Positions 20,660 to 32,595 of a stretch of DNA of 64,000 nucleotides are shown piece after piece. The translations under genes and the position numbers were made by a program. The notes under the pieces are model-generated. The model searched no databases and was not told where the DNA came from. It saw only the letters and a list, made by a program, of their open reading frames with translations. The stretch covers positions 51,299,422 to 51,363,421 of the forward strand of contig NC_063445.1 in NCBI RefSeq assembly GCF_020379485.1. The letters are read 5' to 3'. This DNA is from Brassica napus. Lineage: Eukaryota > Streptophyta > Magnoliopsida > Brassicales > Brassicaceae. Each line of letters opens with the position of its first letter. Position 1 is the first letter of the stretch.

Positions 20660-21976
20660 CGAACTTAGTTGTTATCTTCAGAACTCTCCAAATTTATGCC
20701 ATATGTGTTCAACCAAATCAGCCTTCAGTTGTTGATGCTTATGTGGATCACGAATTCGAGTTCGAGCACCCATCATATTGGTGATATTTGAAGGGATATC
20801 TCTTTCCACATCGACATCGACATGTGAACTCCCGGTGTCTTCTCCTTGTTAGAACTCTGAAACATTAAGCAGAGAATATCCATCTCGTTCGTCTTCTACT
20901 ATCATATTATGGAGTATGATACATGCTCTCATAATCTTTCCAATTTTGGCTTTGTCCCAAAAAAGTGCTGGGTTTTTAATAATGGCAAAGCGAGCTTGCA
21001 AGACTCCAAAAGCACGCTCGACATCTTTCGGACAGCTTCTTGTTGTTTAGCAAATAAAACCACTTTCGGTCCTTGTGGCTCCCGAATAGATTGGATAAAA
21101 GTAGCCCATTTCGGATAAATACCGTCAGTGAGATATTAAGCCAAATGATACTCCCTTCCATTGACCGAGTAAGTGACTTGCAGTGCTTTACCTTGTATTA
21201 TGTCATCAAAAACAGGTGAGCGATCAAGAACATTGATATCATTTAAGGTACCTGGAGGTCCAAAAAACGCATGCCATATCCAGAGATCAAATGAAGCAAC
21301 CGCCTCTAAAACAATTGTGGGTTTTCCCGAACCACGTGCATATTGCCCTTTCCAAGCGGTGGGACAATTCTTCCACTCCCAATGCATACAATTGATGCTT
21401 CCTATCATCCCGGGAAATCCACGGAACTCACCAGCATGAAGTAGACGTTGAAGATCGTCCGGTGTTGGTCTTCTTAGGTACTCATCGCCGAATAAAGATA
21501 TTATTCCTTCCACAAAATGTTCCACACATGACCGAGCAGTAGTTTCAGCGAGTCAGAGGTATTCGTCAACAGCATCCGCCGCATTACCGTATGCCAAGAC
21601 ACGAATGGCTGCTGTACATTTTTGAAGTGGAGAGAGACTAAGCCGGCCGAGAGCATCTTTTTTTTGTCGAAAGAATTCAACTTCATTGGAGAGTCGATCA
21701 ACAATACGCATGAACAATGACTTGTTCATTCTAAATCGCCGTCGGAATAGATTTCGAGGATATGTTGGGGTTTCACTGAAATAGTCATCCCATAAACGTT
21801 TATCGCCTTCTTCACGATTTCTTTCGATGTGAACTCGTTTTTTCCTCTCGTTTTTGACTTCTTGATCACTATAATTAATGGCTAAATCTTCGAATGTTTG
21901 CTCAAAATATTGATCAACATATTCTTCAAAATATTGATCAAAATCCACAGAATTGTTATGAGAAGAAGAGGCCATT
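20660..21976 (-). pseudogene. Harbinger DDE transposase, mutated
   Basis: Begins MASSSHNNSVDFDQYFEEYV and reads through the conserved NLFRRRFRMNKSLFMRI block. It stops at about 21553, where an Arg codon after DAVDEYL has become TGA. The same frame resumes with the catalytic region, but the first DDE position, normally Asp in GSIDCMHW, is Asn (GSINCMHW at about 21390). A further stop follows REYHLA (about 21136), with frameshifts beyond it before the recognisable tail (MIVEDERD region about 20890, ending near 20660). This family cuts and pastes DNA at TWA targets with help from the Myb-like partner; this copy cannot be active. Confidence 0.88.
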
Positions 21977-21999
21977 GAAGGAGAAAATAAAAAAAATTG

Positions 22000-22651
22000 T
22001 GAAGATGAGAGTGTTTGTGTTTTGCACTCGTTTGTGTACGTAAGGAGTGTTTGTATTTTGCAAATAAACTTTAGAATGCAATGCTGTATTATATAGAGAA
22101 GCAGAGACTGTACAAAATAAACTTTAGAATGCAATCAACACATACATCTTGTGACACAAGCAGACACATACGGAGACACATCTTGTGACACAAGCAGACA
22201 CATCTTGTGACTCTACAAGAGACTTTACAAAAGCAAACGGACAAACATACACGAAAACAAGTAACAAGTACACACACAAAAATAATTAACTCGTGACTCT
22301 TGCATCTTGTGACATCTTCCCTCTCGTGACTACATCTTGCAGTTCGTGACTCACCCATCTTGTGACATCTTTCCTATTTCCTCTCTGCAAGTACACACAC
22401 GAAAACAAGTTCAACATTTTCACATAATAAACTCTCTGCAATACACAAGAACATTGAACATTAAACATAACATTGAAATAAAACACAGAGTTCAAACAAC
22501 TAAACAAGAACAAGAACATGAACATAACAAGAACATGAACAAAAAGATGCTCCTTTTTTAACATACACAAGAACAGAAACATAACAAGAACAGGAACATA
22601 CGCAGCCAACATGAAGCTAGTTATCGAGCATCTTTGTAAGAAGCTTAGCCT
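22000..22651. other. Intergenic segment between the two Harbinger ORFs
   Basis: Low-complexity AC-rich sequence with short repeats such as CATCTTGTGACAC. No gene; it is the spacer between transposase and ORF1. Confidence 0.5.
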
Positions 22652-23524
22652 TTAGTGTTCTTCTTTTTCAGAAAGTGGCTCTTGTTTAGAAATGAGACTG
22701 TCAAGCAGACTCATTTTCGAAACTTTCTCTTTCAGGGCTAAGTCTTTCTCTTTCAGGGCAATGTCTTTCTCTTTAATAGAGCACATGGCCTGAAACTTAG
22801 CCGCAGCCTCCTTATCTTCTATTGGTTTCTTTGCAGAAGCGGCATTAGAACCCTTAACACCAGCTGGACGTTTGGTAGGTTGGTCATCCAGATTGATAGT
22901 AGCTTGAGAGCTTGCTGTTTCCGATCCATCCTCACACTTTCTCTTCCTAGCGTTTCCACCCATCTTAGTATTAGCATGCTCACACCATTTCTGGTCATAA
23001 CGGAGCTCCTCCCAAGCATGGTGAAGGTTAAACTTAAGCTTGTGATCGTTGTAAAAAATTTGGTGTGCCAGTTTCACAACATCACTCTCACTCTGACCAC
23101 TTATTTTTTGTCTTGTTGCAGCCGCATAGCATCCACAGAACTTGCACACAAGATCGTTCATCTTCTGCCACCTTTGCTTACACTGAAGAGGTTCTCGCTT
23201 ATCACCTCTCCTCACCTTTGGACTTGCTGAATAGTAAGCTGCAATGCGGCTCAAGAAAGTTCATGCTTTCTGCTCATTGCTTATGATAGCATCCTTGCTG
23301 GTGTTTAACCAGGCGCTAATGAACACTAGATCATCAGAGGGCTCCCATTTCTTTCTTTCTTTGCGTTGGGTAGGTGAGTCTTCACAGAAGCTTGATGTTT
23401 CAGTATTTTGGGTGCTAAAGAGAGGGAGTTGCGATGATCCGAGTTCAGGAAGGGGGTTCTCTTGTTGACTGTTAAGCAGATCAACAAAATTGGGGGACTG
23501 GCTATATGGATTATACAAATCCAT
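22652..23524 (-). pseudogene. Harbinger ORF1, Myb/SANT-like DNA-binding partner, one premature stop
   Basis: Two adjacent same-frame pieces: 23524-23261 (MDLYNPYSQSPNFVDLLNSQ to ISNEQKA) and 23254-22652 (SRIAAYY to KQEPLSEKEEH). They are separated only by a TGA where related proteins have Gly (NEQKAG.FW). The first part holds the Myb/SANT-like domain (KKWEPSDDLVFISAWLNTSK then RIAAYY and CKQRWQKMND). The second has the NAM-associated C-terminal domain with a charged helix (KEKDIALKEKDLALKEKV). In this family the protein binds the transposon ends and recruits the transposase. Reversal of a single codon would restore the frame, so the copy is young. Confidence 0.85.
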
Positions 23525-24879
23525 AACCTAAATTAAACAAAGAAGAGAGAAGAAGATGTTGGAAGATGAAGAGAAGAAGATGTTGGAAGATGAAAAGAAG
23601 AAGATGTTTAAGATGAAAAGAAGAAAAAAATGAGAATCAATTTTAAAGATGAAAAGAGAAGAAGATGTTGGAAGACACGACTCCTTTAATTGTCTTTACT
23701 CTTTGTTGCGTAAATCTGAACTGACATATAGCTAACATATTTATTACCTAACCAAGCATTAATCATTCGCATTCATCACACACTTTCATTCTAACCACAA
23801 CCTAATTCTCACAAGCAAATGATCTTAAACTCTGTCAACTACTACCAAACGCAATCAATTAAGATCAAAGCAAGAAAACCTTTTAGAAATCAAACAGTAC
23901 TTGGTCTTGCAATCAGGATCAGCTTCAGTCACTTCCAAGTTACTCTCTTCTGGACCGCCTCATTCCTCCCTGCACGATAAGCCAAAAAATTTAAATTTTT
24001 AAACAACCATCTATCAAATCGCATACGTCTTAAAATTAACAATGGAAAGTATAACTTCCAGAGTAGAAGCCGTTCTTCTTCACAGGATCAGTGACCTCAA
24101 TCTGATGAAACACAAGCCTTTCATTGTTGCGGTAACTACAACATATCTACAAAACCCTCCAAAAAACAGATACAAAACTGATAAACAACTAATAAGATCA
24201 CAGATGAAAACAACAACTTAATGAGGGGATGATGATTGAGACATACCTTCTTGTTTCCTCCCTCAACTTCGAACCTTTTTGTCTTTCGGCGTTTCAGAGA
24301 GTTTTGATAGTTTCACCACAATCCCGACGACATCCTACAAAAAAAGAAACAGAGAAATTCAGTAAGAGACATCAAACGATTTGAAGAAATAAGGAGAGAG
24401 GAATCGAGGGACTCGCCGTGGAACTGAGAAGATTTAGAGAATCGATCGACGGAGGAATCGAGGGACAGAGGAATCGTGGTGTGTTTCCATCGGTGGTGAG
24501 TTTGGATCATTCCTCTGTCACGGAGAAGACAAGAACGAAGACGGACGATGGGTGGCGGAGGATTGGTGGTGGAGGATCCGTGTGGAGGATCTGTGTGGAG
24601 GATCAGTGGTGGGTTTCGTCGTTTCGATCGGTTTCGTCCCTCTCCTTGTTGCAGAGAACACGGAGAAAACAAAGAGACGAAGTGAGAGAAGAAAAGAAAG
24701 AAAGAAAAAAAAAATAAACTTTAATTGGGAGGCAGACACGTGGGTTTGCAACCTCACATATATTCGATCACAAAACACTTCTATTAAGGACCGGTAATCT
24801 CTATTTTCTTTTCTTCTGATTTAATTTTAATCCACTTAATACCTAAGGACCTAGTTAATAACCTGCGTTAATGGTGGTC
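23525..24879. other. Non-coding 5' part of the Harbinger element
   Basis: Purine-rich GAAGAAGATG repeats (23550-23670), then exon-like but unassigned sequence. On the minus strand around 24035-24110 a frame reads QIEVTDPVKKNGFYSGSYTF, which could be a captured host exon. No function is claimed. Confidence 0.35.
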
Positions 24880-24882
24880 TAA

Positions 24883-25339
24883 CACTCTTCATTGAATTAT
24901 CAGTTTTTCTCGGCCTCTTTTTTTTTTCTTGACAAAAACTAAGCTAAGTAATTTGACCTACCGATTCGGAAAGCCAAACCGGAGGTGAAGAATCAAAATA
25001 AAAGAAAATTTATTTATAACCCAGAATTTATAAACGCAATTTTCACACAAACAACAAAAAAAATTGTTTCATTTGGATTCAAAATTGTGCCTCAACATGA
25101 TATAAATACCCACACATTCCCATATATATATATATTTACACACATTCATACATTACGTTAAACAAGAGTAGCTTTCCCTCAAACTGAATAGGAAAGAAAA
25201 AAACAAACCTTTTCATCCTTCAAACTGATCTCATCTTTGATCACAAAGAAGGCAATAACATCAAAACCCTTAACTCTTGCTTTAGCCTCAAAGAAACAAA
25301 CATGAAGAGTCTCTTATTTCAATGCACCCAATCTGAACA
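24883..25339. other. 3' flank of SGF29
   Basis: AT-rich; part (about 25060-25200) is duplicated in diverged form at 48950-49080 next to the second SGF29 copy. It probably includes the SGF29 3' UTR. Confidence 0.6.
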
Positions 25340-27241
25340 TCACTGGCGATGACCTTCTGGTAAAGTAACCACTTTGTGGAAAGGCACTGTTCTTTGAGGT
25401 AATGCTCCGTCTTCTTCATCGTCATCAAACTCCAGCAAGTACCTAATATGATCACAACTCTTATCATATATTAATTAAAAATGCTTAACTAGTTTATGAT
25501 GATGGATATGAACAGAGTTGTGGAGGAACTTACTCATCAGACTTCCTCTGGAACCAGATGATGCAACATGCAGGTTTGAGTATATTCAGAGATTAGTTTG
25601 CTGAAGCGAGATTGAAGTTGTGAGGATGCAAAAGAAAGAAACTAACCTTTCGTGGTGTACTTACTACAGTCGCTTTGTAAAGAGCTGTGGTTCCTGGATA
25701 TACATGTTTCCCTGGTAGAAACTCTTGTGTTGTTGAAGGATCGTTCCTTTTTGGAAACGGTAAAATGCATGACATTGGTAGTTTATACGTCCTGCAAAGA
25801 TATAACAAGAGAATGTTACTAAAATGTCACTGTAAATGTTTCTTTAAGTTATTATTCGTAATGAGACTTAGTTACCTCTGGCCACCTCCTTCTTCATCAT
25901 CTCCTGATTCTTCATCAAGTACTTCAACTCTGTGACATAAAAGTTTGAGCCTTTTAAAAATCCATATATGTGGTTCTCTCTTAGATAATTTTCTCTGTAA
26001 TGTAAATCTCTAGTTTTCCATTTCAGACTCAAACAAGCAACTTTGGTTGTAAACTGTATATTTTTTTTGTTGAATTAACTTAACATTCTTTTTTTTAAAA
26101 GAAGAAAAAACATATACGTAATTGCACAAGGGTAGAAACTTACTCTTTTGTTTCTCTATCGAAGTGAATTACTTTCGCCACAAACCATGGATCCTGCTCT
26201 GCATCATCTGCTGTAATTCTTGCAGCAACCTACATATAACACATGTCATAATTATTATTATTTTTACTCTATTTTGAATCAACTCAACTCAAAGAAGTAG
26301 CTGTTATTGTACCTGTTCGCCCTTTAGACTGGCATATGCCTCGATTTGGTTTCTAGTGGAAGGAGGAACTCTTGTTACATCTGATTCAGCTTTCATTCTC
26401 TTCCTCTTCAGACCGTTGCCTTCTGCCACTTCTGTGATATCATTACAAGCATCGTAAAATCTTAATCCATCTTATATATACATATCAAAATATCATTGCA
26501 GAAGTTTGAGACTCAAAAGCGTGTCAAGACAAGACGCCAAAAGAGTAAAAACACGACAAGACTATACCTAGTTTTCCGCGTTGTTGCCCTGATGGAAGCA
26601 GGGAATCCAGTTGAGCAAGCCGAATGTTTGAAACACTGTGTTAATCACAAAGACTTTGATTAGTGTTCTAAACCCTAATTAAGATTACTTTTTTTTTTTT
26701 CAGTCCCCAACTCATTTAAGAAAGGGGGAATGATGAAGAGATGTGGCTTACGTGACTTCACTTTCAGAGAGCTCTTTGGCTTGAATGTACAAATTTTTAA
26801 GCCGTGGCAAAGAAGTATCACCAGGCTTCTCAACTACCTCAGGCGCTGTGTTGCAACACAATCTCAAAAGTGTTACATTTACTGATGAAAAAATCACATT
26901 TAACTCCAAGTCTTGAAAAGTGTTATTTCAGATTTCATTAGTTTGTTTCCATAATGAATAATCTTTTGATAAATCAAATCCACTATGGGAATTATAAAAC
27001 ATTACTAAGAGAACTTGGGTTAATTACTTGCCAATGATCGAAACACAAACTATCGTTACATTACTAATCGGACCAGTCCCAGATCATCACAAATTTAGGA
27101 AGTTTATGTTTGAAGCTTACAAGATTGAAGCTTCTTATGTATCTTATTGATCTCGACAAGAACTTCTTCTTGTTCTTTACGTAAGCGATCAAGTTCCTTC
27201 GTGTTCTCCAGTATTCCCGCTACGGCCGGCGTTGACGACAT
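25340..27241 (-). CDS. SGF29: SAGA-associated factor 29 (SGF29), tandem Tudor H3K4me reader
   Basis: Nine minus-strand exons (27121-27241, 26752-26845, 26568-26635, 26313-26431, 26144-26229, 25876-25929, 25647-25791, 25534-25547, 25340-25442) total 804 nt, 267 residues, with every phase consistent. It begins MSSTPAVAGILENTKELDRL (coiled-coil N terminus) and carries the C-terminal double Tudor domain: VAARITADDAEQDPWFVAKV, then YPGTTALYKATVVSTPRK, ending LPEGHRQ. SGF29 anchors the SAGA histone acetyltransferase module to H3K4-methylated chromatin. Exon 8 is only 14 nt. Relative to the neighbouring copy (KQVLAVYPG) this gene lacks three residues, Leu-Ala-Val, just before the first pocket Tyr (KHVYPG); the frame is kept but the strand leading into the methyl-lysine pocket is shortened. 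From memory, Arabidopsis SGF29A lies close to PBB1, matching this order. Confidence 0.93.
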
Positions 27242-27607
27242 CGCTTGCTCAGGCTTCTTCAACGACACGAGCCCCCGAGAAAAAAATAAACCCCCACCAG
27301 AAAGTCAGGCAAATTAGAATTCGAATCTGCGAGTTTCAATTTCCTGCTCCAAAGTCCCAAACAAAAATAGTTATTATGTTTGAATGTTAGAAACATAGGA
27401 AGGAAGAACAAGTCTCTGAAACTAAAAAGAAAGACTCGACCTTTTCGTTTTTAAAAGTATTATCAAATTTTGTTCCAAAAAAAAAAAAGTATTATCAAAT
27501 TCCAAGTCGCAATTTTTATTTTGTTTCGGCCGATTTTTTTTTAATTGGCAGTTCAATGGTGATACGGTGTCGTTTTGTTTAAAGGTAAGTTTTTAAAACA
27601 TATTACG

Positions 27608-27636
<29 letters not shown>
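27608..27636. repeat. (AT)n microsatellite abutting a Helitron end
   Basis: About 14 AT units directly before the 5' TC of the element at 27636. Confidence 0.9.
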
Positions 27637-27638
<2 letters not shown>

Positions 27639-28131
27639 TATTATATAAAATAGAGTTCTTTCTCTCCAGGGCACTCCACATCAGCAGACACGTCACAAAT
27701 TCGGCTCACAAAAGCTCGACACGTGTCCTTTCTTGCAACACACTGCATTTTATTAATGAGACATTGGACTACTGCATTCCATTGTTTGTTTTGATTACCG
27801 AGTTAAGCCTGATACCCATATGCCCATATATTGTTTATGAAAAACACGTTATTTTAAGGTTTGACCTTTTCTTAACACCAAAAAAGAGTTCTTCTGCGTT
27901 GTTCCGTTTCCATTCTTCTTTTTTTTTTATCACTGTTCCGTTTCCTTTTCTAATCAGTTGAAAAACTGAGAGTTACAGATTAATGTGAAGCACGATATGA
28001 CATTAAAGGCGTGTTTACTCTCTGTAAGACGGTGTATCTACACCTATATAAAGGTTATCATTCTTCACTTGAATATCTATACATGTCTGTTTCTTTTCGA
28101 TCAGACCAAGCCCTTTCTACTTTACGGTTAT

Positions 28132-28359
28132 ATGGGAGCGATCTCTGCTTCACTTCAAAACCCTAATCTTATCCCCAAGATCTCTCACTCTTCTGGTCCT
28201 CTTTCTGTAACCATCGTGGAGATTCCGAAGCCAGCTTCCGTTTCTGTAGAGGAGGTGCCGGCTAAATCTCCAACGAAAAGATCCTCTCTGTCTGATAATG
28301 GAGGAGACGAGACTGATTTGCCAACCACCACGAGTGAGATCATTCTTTCAAGATGCTAA
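28132..28359 (+). pseudogene. Unidentified exon-like ORF inside Helitron A
   Basis: The frame from ATG 28132 reads [20 protein letters not shown] and continues for about 75 residues (Ser/Pro/Glu-rich, [16 protein letters not shown]) to a stop at 28359. A second exon-like stretch near 28770-28830 reads HAAVIGFFMAYTFVPVVNP after an AG. Codon use looks protein-like, but I do not recognise the family. Its position inside a Helitron suggests a captured host-gene 5' exon rather than an independent gene. Confidence 0.35.
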
Positions 28360-29156
28360 GTGAGTTAATAGAAATTGGGATCTGAAACAATTCGAGGCAA
28401 AACAGATCGGGATTCGGTGATAGTTCATGGTTAGATCCTCTAAAGCTCGAATCTTTATTTCAGTTCTGCACTCATTTTATGTAAGCTTATTGCTTTGGTT
28501 TTGTAATAAGGTATAGGGAGATGAGTGATTGATTGTTTAATGTATGCTATTGCTTTACTTATAGAGGCAAAGAGGAGAAAGTGGCTTGAAGATAACTCAG
28601 AAACAACTACTAACGGTTTTTTTTATCTTTGATACCTCGATTATCCAATGATGGGCATGGATGAAGCAATATCATCACAAGAATATCAACTCCTCAATTA
28701 ACGGTGATTTCCATATCTTGTGTACTTTGCAGCTAAACATAATTTGAAGTTTGAAGTTTTTGTCTTGCAGGTCATGCTGCAGTGATAGGGTTCTTCATGG
28801 CTTACACTTTTGTTCCTGTCGTGAATCCGAATTTTTTTCGTATTGAAATCTAGAGGTCTGTTTGAAATTTGAAGGTTGAAACATGGGTTTAAAGATGTTG
28901 TCGAAGAGATTGAATCTGAAGTTAGCTGCAAGGTGGAGCAAGGTAAACCTGGGATGTCGTTAGATAAGAGATTCATCACGAGTTTATTGAGTTTATACCT
29001 TCTGTGCTTTCAGTTTTCACCAGAAGGATAGGGTAAGCAGCAATGAGATTTTTTCTTCTCTGTAGAAGAAGCTTAGCTTATTTATAAATAAGAATAAAGA
29101 AATGAAAAGATATGAATTGGTTTGCATTTTGCCTCTAACTGAGACGATACACCAGG

Positions 29157-29441
29157 TTGCAGCATGTGATTTTTGAGTTAGAAGCTTTAGAATTGGTTGG
29201 ATCAATTAATAGACCACGTGCCTGGCCAGCCTTTCGAGCGTATGGTTTGGAGTTAACTGAAGTGCTGAGTAATCTTACAGATTGGAAGGTGAATATGGTG
29301 ACAAGTGAGGCTAACTGGGGTGCTTTCTTGATTTCTCGAACCGTGACAAAGGAGATGAGACTTCAGTCCTATGTGGCCCAGGGTAATCCTTCTTGGTTAC
29401 ATGGTTTGCTTGCAGAGGAAGGTACGAGGAACAGCGTGTAA
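29157..29441 (+). pseudogene. RNase H-like (RVT_3-type) C-terminal fragment
   Basis: The 94-codon frame reads ELEALELVGSINRPRAWPAF, later VNMVTSEANWGAFLISRTV and SWLHGLLAEE. This resembles the C-terminal half of plant RNase H-like domains of non-LTR retroelement origin (secondary Asp region and the conserved NxxAD/A-type helix). The catalytic start of the domain is absent. Likely a retroelement-derived fragment carried in the Helitron. Confidence 0.5.
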
Positions 29442-29953
29442 CAGATGATGGTGGAGTTGAAAGTCTATGGTGAATCTATGTATTTTTGGAGAGAAGCTGG
29501 AGTTTTAGGCTCTTAGCGTTTCTATTTCGGTTTTTAGTTTTAGTGTAGTTTCAATTGTTGTTGAGGTTCCTTTTAAATCTTTATGGTGTTTTTGACACTT
29601 TCCATTTTCTCAAGAGTTAAAAAAAATTGGTTTGCGTTTCATGGCCTGATTTGTAAGATTTAAATATAAAGTTTTGGCCTTTTGGGTGGTAGTTTGCTTA
29701 AGAATTTGTCATTTAGTCTGATTTTCGTCTAACCTTTCATTTGTAATGGATTTCCATAAATTGGTTTGGTGGACAAAAGTTTTCAGTTGTTTTGGTCATT
29801 TTGACTTGCCTTATAAATAGTAACACTTAAATTATTGGTTGAACTAAATAGTAACACTTAAATTATTGGTTAAACTAAAATCATGTTAACCAATTTTTTA
29901 TAGTAACAATCTAGCTAGAGAATTTTTCATGTCTGACCATTAATTTCTTACTT

Positions 29954-30652
29954 TTTTTTTGACATCAAACTACAAACTCATACTGACTCTGTGAACCACT
30001 TCGGAAGATCTTGATCCATGTGAACGACAAACGACGGTTGCTTCCTGGCACTGCGTGCTAGGCTATCCGCTCTTGAATTTTGCGTCCTTGGTACGTAGAT
30101 AATCTCTGATCGTGTGAAACCTTCTCTCAGGGTCTTAATATCTTCCAAATAATTTGCAAATGCTGGCCATTCTTCTGGTTCCGAAACCATCTTCACTAAC
30201 TGAGAACAATCCGTTGCAAACGTAACCTGAAATTGGCGTAAGTTTTTCATGCATTCCATTGCCCAGAGTAGTGCTTCTATCTCCACATGTAGAGGAGATA
30301 GACAAGCCCGAACATTCCTTGCTCCCAACGGCCTATCAAAACCTTCTAAAGTACTCAGCCAACTTTGCCCGGAGAAAATCTCATTCTCCTTCCAGGAACC
30401 ATCTGTAAAACACCATCTCCCCGGAATTGACGGGATGAGTCATAACCTCGACTTGGGATACTATCCTATTTCCGGTCAATACATGTGCATCAGCCCAAAG
30501 TATTGACTCTGTGTCTGCCAATTTGAGCGTGTCCCTTGGGTCCATCTCCAGATTACTAAAAACTTTATTGTTCCTTTGTTTCCAAATGTACCAAAGTACC
30601 CACACAAATTGATGATCCTCCATCGGTGGGGAGACTCTCCAGAAGAGATGAT
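29954..30652 (-). mobile_element. 5'-truncated LINE (non-LTR retrotransposon) with 17-bp target duplication
   Basis: The minus strand encodes the end of LINE ORF2. It starts MDHLFWRVSPPMEDHQFVWV, continues through VLWYIWKQRNNKVF and the RNase H domain (TDGSWK, then PLHVEIEALLWAMECM, ATDCSQLVKM and NSRADSLARSAR), and stops at 29978. An oligo-A tail (oligo-T on the plus strand, about 29952-29960) follows the 3' end. The 17-bp sequence CCATTAATTTCTTACTT occurs at both 29937-29953 and 30653-30669, a typical LINE target-site duplication. Everything 5' of the last ~230 codons is missing. Confidence 0.9.
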
Positions 30653-30669
30653 CCATTAATTTCTTACTT

Positions 30670-32595
30670 ATACCATCATCTCTATAGTGTTATATTATAG
30701 AACCCTCAACAAATTATAAGTTCTAAAATTTTCAGATTTATTAGGCAGAAAACAATAAAGTAATAGTTTAAAATTTGTGTACTAACTTATTTTAATATAT
30801 AATTCTAACATATATACATTCAAAAAAAAAATTAATTAAGAATTCGACATAAAAATGGTGTCCAACGTCTGCGATGAAGGGATGATCATCTCATACAGAA
30901 CAAGCTTATGGGGAGGGGGGACAGAAAATGGCTTCTCATAGGAGTTTGTATTATTTTCAGTTTTGAGCTTTGCGTAGATGCAGATTTGATTTATGCTCGC
31001 ATAATCTTTGAATCACAATTGTTATAAAAGTTTGTGGTGTGTGATTATTATGATTTAAACCTATGGAATAAGAGAGAAGAGTCTCATCATACCTTACTAT
31101 TGGCACACATGTGTTTATCTCGATAGGTGCAGGTAGTTCGTAGGGATTTCAAAATATGTTCGCATGTTACTATCTTTGGCAATATCTATATGGGTCACTT
31201 GACCAAACATTTTCTCTTTTTGTTTAAAGGAACTTGAGAAAAGTCAGCGAAGCCTAAGCTTCTGAAGCTAATTGATGAAGCGTTGCAAAATACACATGCA
31301 AAATACTAGGAGGAGAAAAGCTGACATAAGTGTTTTTCAGAAAAAGAGAGGGGAGAGAACTAGAGAGAGTTTACCTCATGATGTCTCTTACAAATGCTGC
31401 GAGGTCCACAAAAGGACTTCATAATAGAAAAAATTGTCAAGAGTTAGTAACTTTCTTGGTAGGTTTTTACCATTGCCCTTTCAGTACATCAATTATTTTT
31501 TAAAAATATTACAATTTAAAACTTTTACATTATAAGAGGGGTTTAGGGAACACCAACCTTCTCTATTAATGGGTTCGAATTTGTAGACACATCAGCTTTT
31601 AGGAGGTTTTACATTATAAAACTTCTTTTTAGATAATGAATAATTTAGTATGTATATATTTTCCTAATACTGAAAACATATATTATACCTACTAAAAAGA
31701 GTTAATGCAAATTCTGAGAAAATATGTTGGTAATTTGTAAGTATTATTTTATGATATTCTTGAGTATTCATTTTCTATTTTTCAAGGACCAACTATATTT
31801 GTTTGTGGATATTTATCATGTTTGTTCAGTACTTCACCACCATTAATTATCTGGTTTTAATTTGAGAAGATATATAATTACCACAAAATAAAATCAACTA
31901 CTCTATTTAATCAAGTAAATAATTTTCTTGGTAATTTTGTTTTCTTGGATTAGACATCCATTTCTTAATTACACATGACACATCAGTGTAAATTTTAAAA
32001 TTTATAATAAAATTCACATTTTTTACATTTGAACTATATATATTAACAATACATCAATGCTTCATAAATTGTCTTCGTAGCTACCAAAACTATTTGTGTT
32101 TTCTATTTTTTATTAGTTTAGCCTAGATTTTGGTAGTAAAAAAAGGAAAACAATTACATATTCATTTTTTCAAATTTTTATTGATGTGAGTTTGAAGAAA
32201 CTTAAAAAAACATAAACATATTTTTAATCAAATATAATAATTCATAAATTATAACATAACATGTTATTTATAAATATTATACAGCAACAATTAATATCTT
32301 ATTTTAAGCTACTTGCTTATTTTTTTAAAGAAAAATACAATATATTGGATTTTCTTCTAATTGTTTAAATTATAAAATTTAAGAAGAATTATATTAAAAA
32401 TATATTAAATTCAAAAAATTAAATATTTTGAACACAGTGAAATAAATATATTTGTTTTCATATAGTAACAAATATATAATTTCTAAAATAAAAAAGTCAA
32501 ATATGTAGTAAAAATAGTGAAAATTATAATTAAAAATAAACTAAAAATTTCATGTAAATTTTAAATATATTTTTTCATTTGCTTTCCGATCCTAG
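30670..32595. other. AT-rich interior of Helitron A
   Basis: No gene-like sequence. Strong A+T bias, with short T-rich and A-rich runs; contains nothing I can identify. Confidence 0.5.

Larger units (their letters stand above)
20394..24879 (-). mobile_element. Full-length PIF/Harbinger element with both ORFs, inactivated
   Basis: Ends GACCATCTTTATCCC (left) and, complemented, GACCACCATTAACGC (right), with TAA duplicated at 20391-20393 and 24880-24882. The 4.5-kb interior carries, on the minus strand, a Myb/SANT-like ORF1 (22652-23524) and a DDE transposase ORF2 (20660-21976), the two-gene layout of autonomous Harbinger elements. Both ORFs are damaged. The 5' portion (23900-24700) also holds unassigned sequence. 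It sits just upstream of eIF3i. Confidence 0.85.
27636..32595 (+). mobile_element. Helitron-like element A
   Basis: The 5' end TCTTATTATATAAAATAGAG follows an A. Its first 100 bp have the plant Helitron layout (CCACATCAGCA, then CGACACGTGTCC). The proposed 3' end, CCGATCCTAG, is followed by T and shares its last ten bases with element B, which starts immediately afterwards. No clear terminal hairpin is visible, so the pairing of these ends is tentative. It contains a small exon-like ORF, an RNase H-like fragment and a 5'-truncated LINE. Confidence 0.5.

Noticed and set aside
22337..22561. Plus-strand ORF in the Harbinger spacer
   Set aside because: Low-complexity AC-rich sequence within the transposon; no conserved features.
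24313..24797. Several overlapping ORFs on both strands
   Set aside because: Gly/Arg-rich repeat-driven frames near the Harbinger right end; no domain or splice support.
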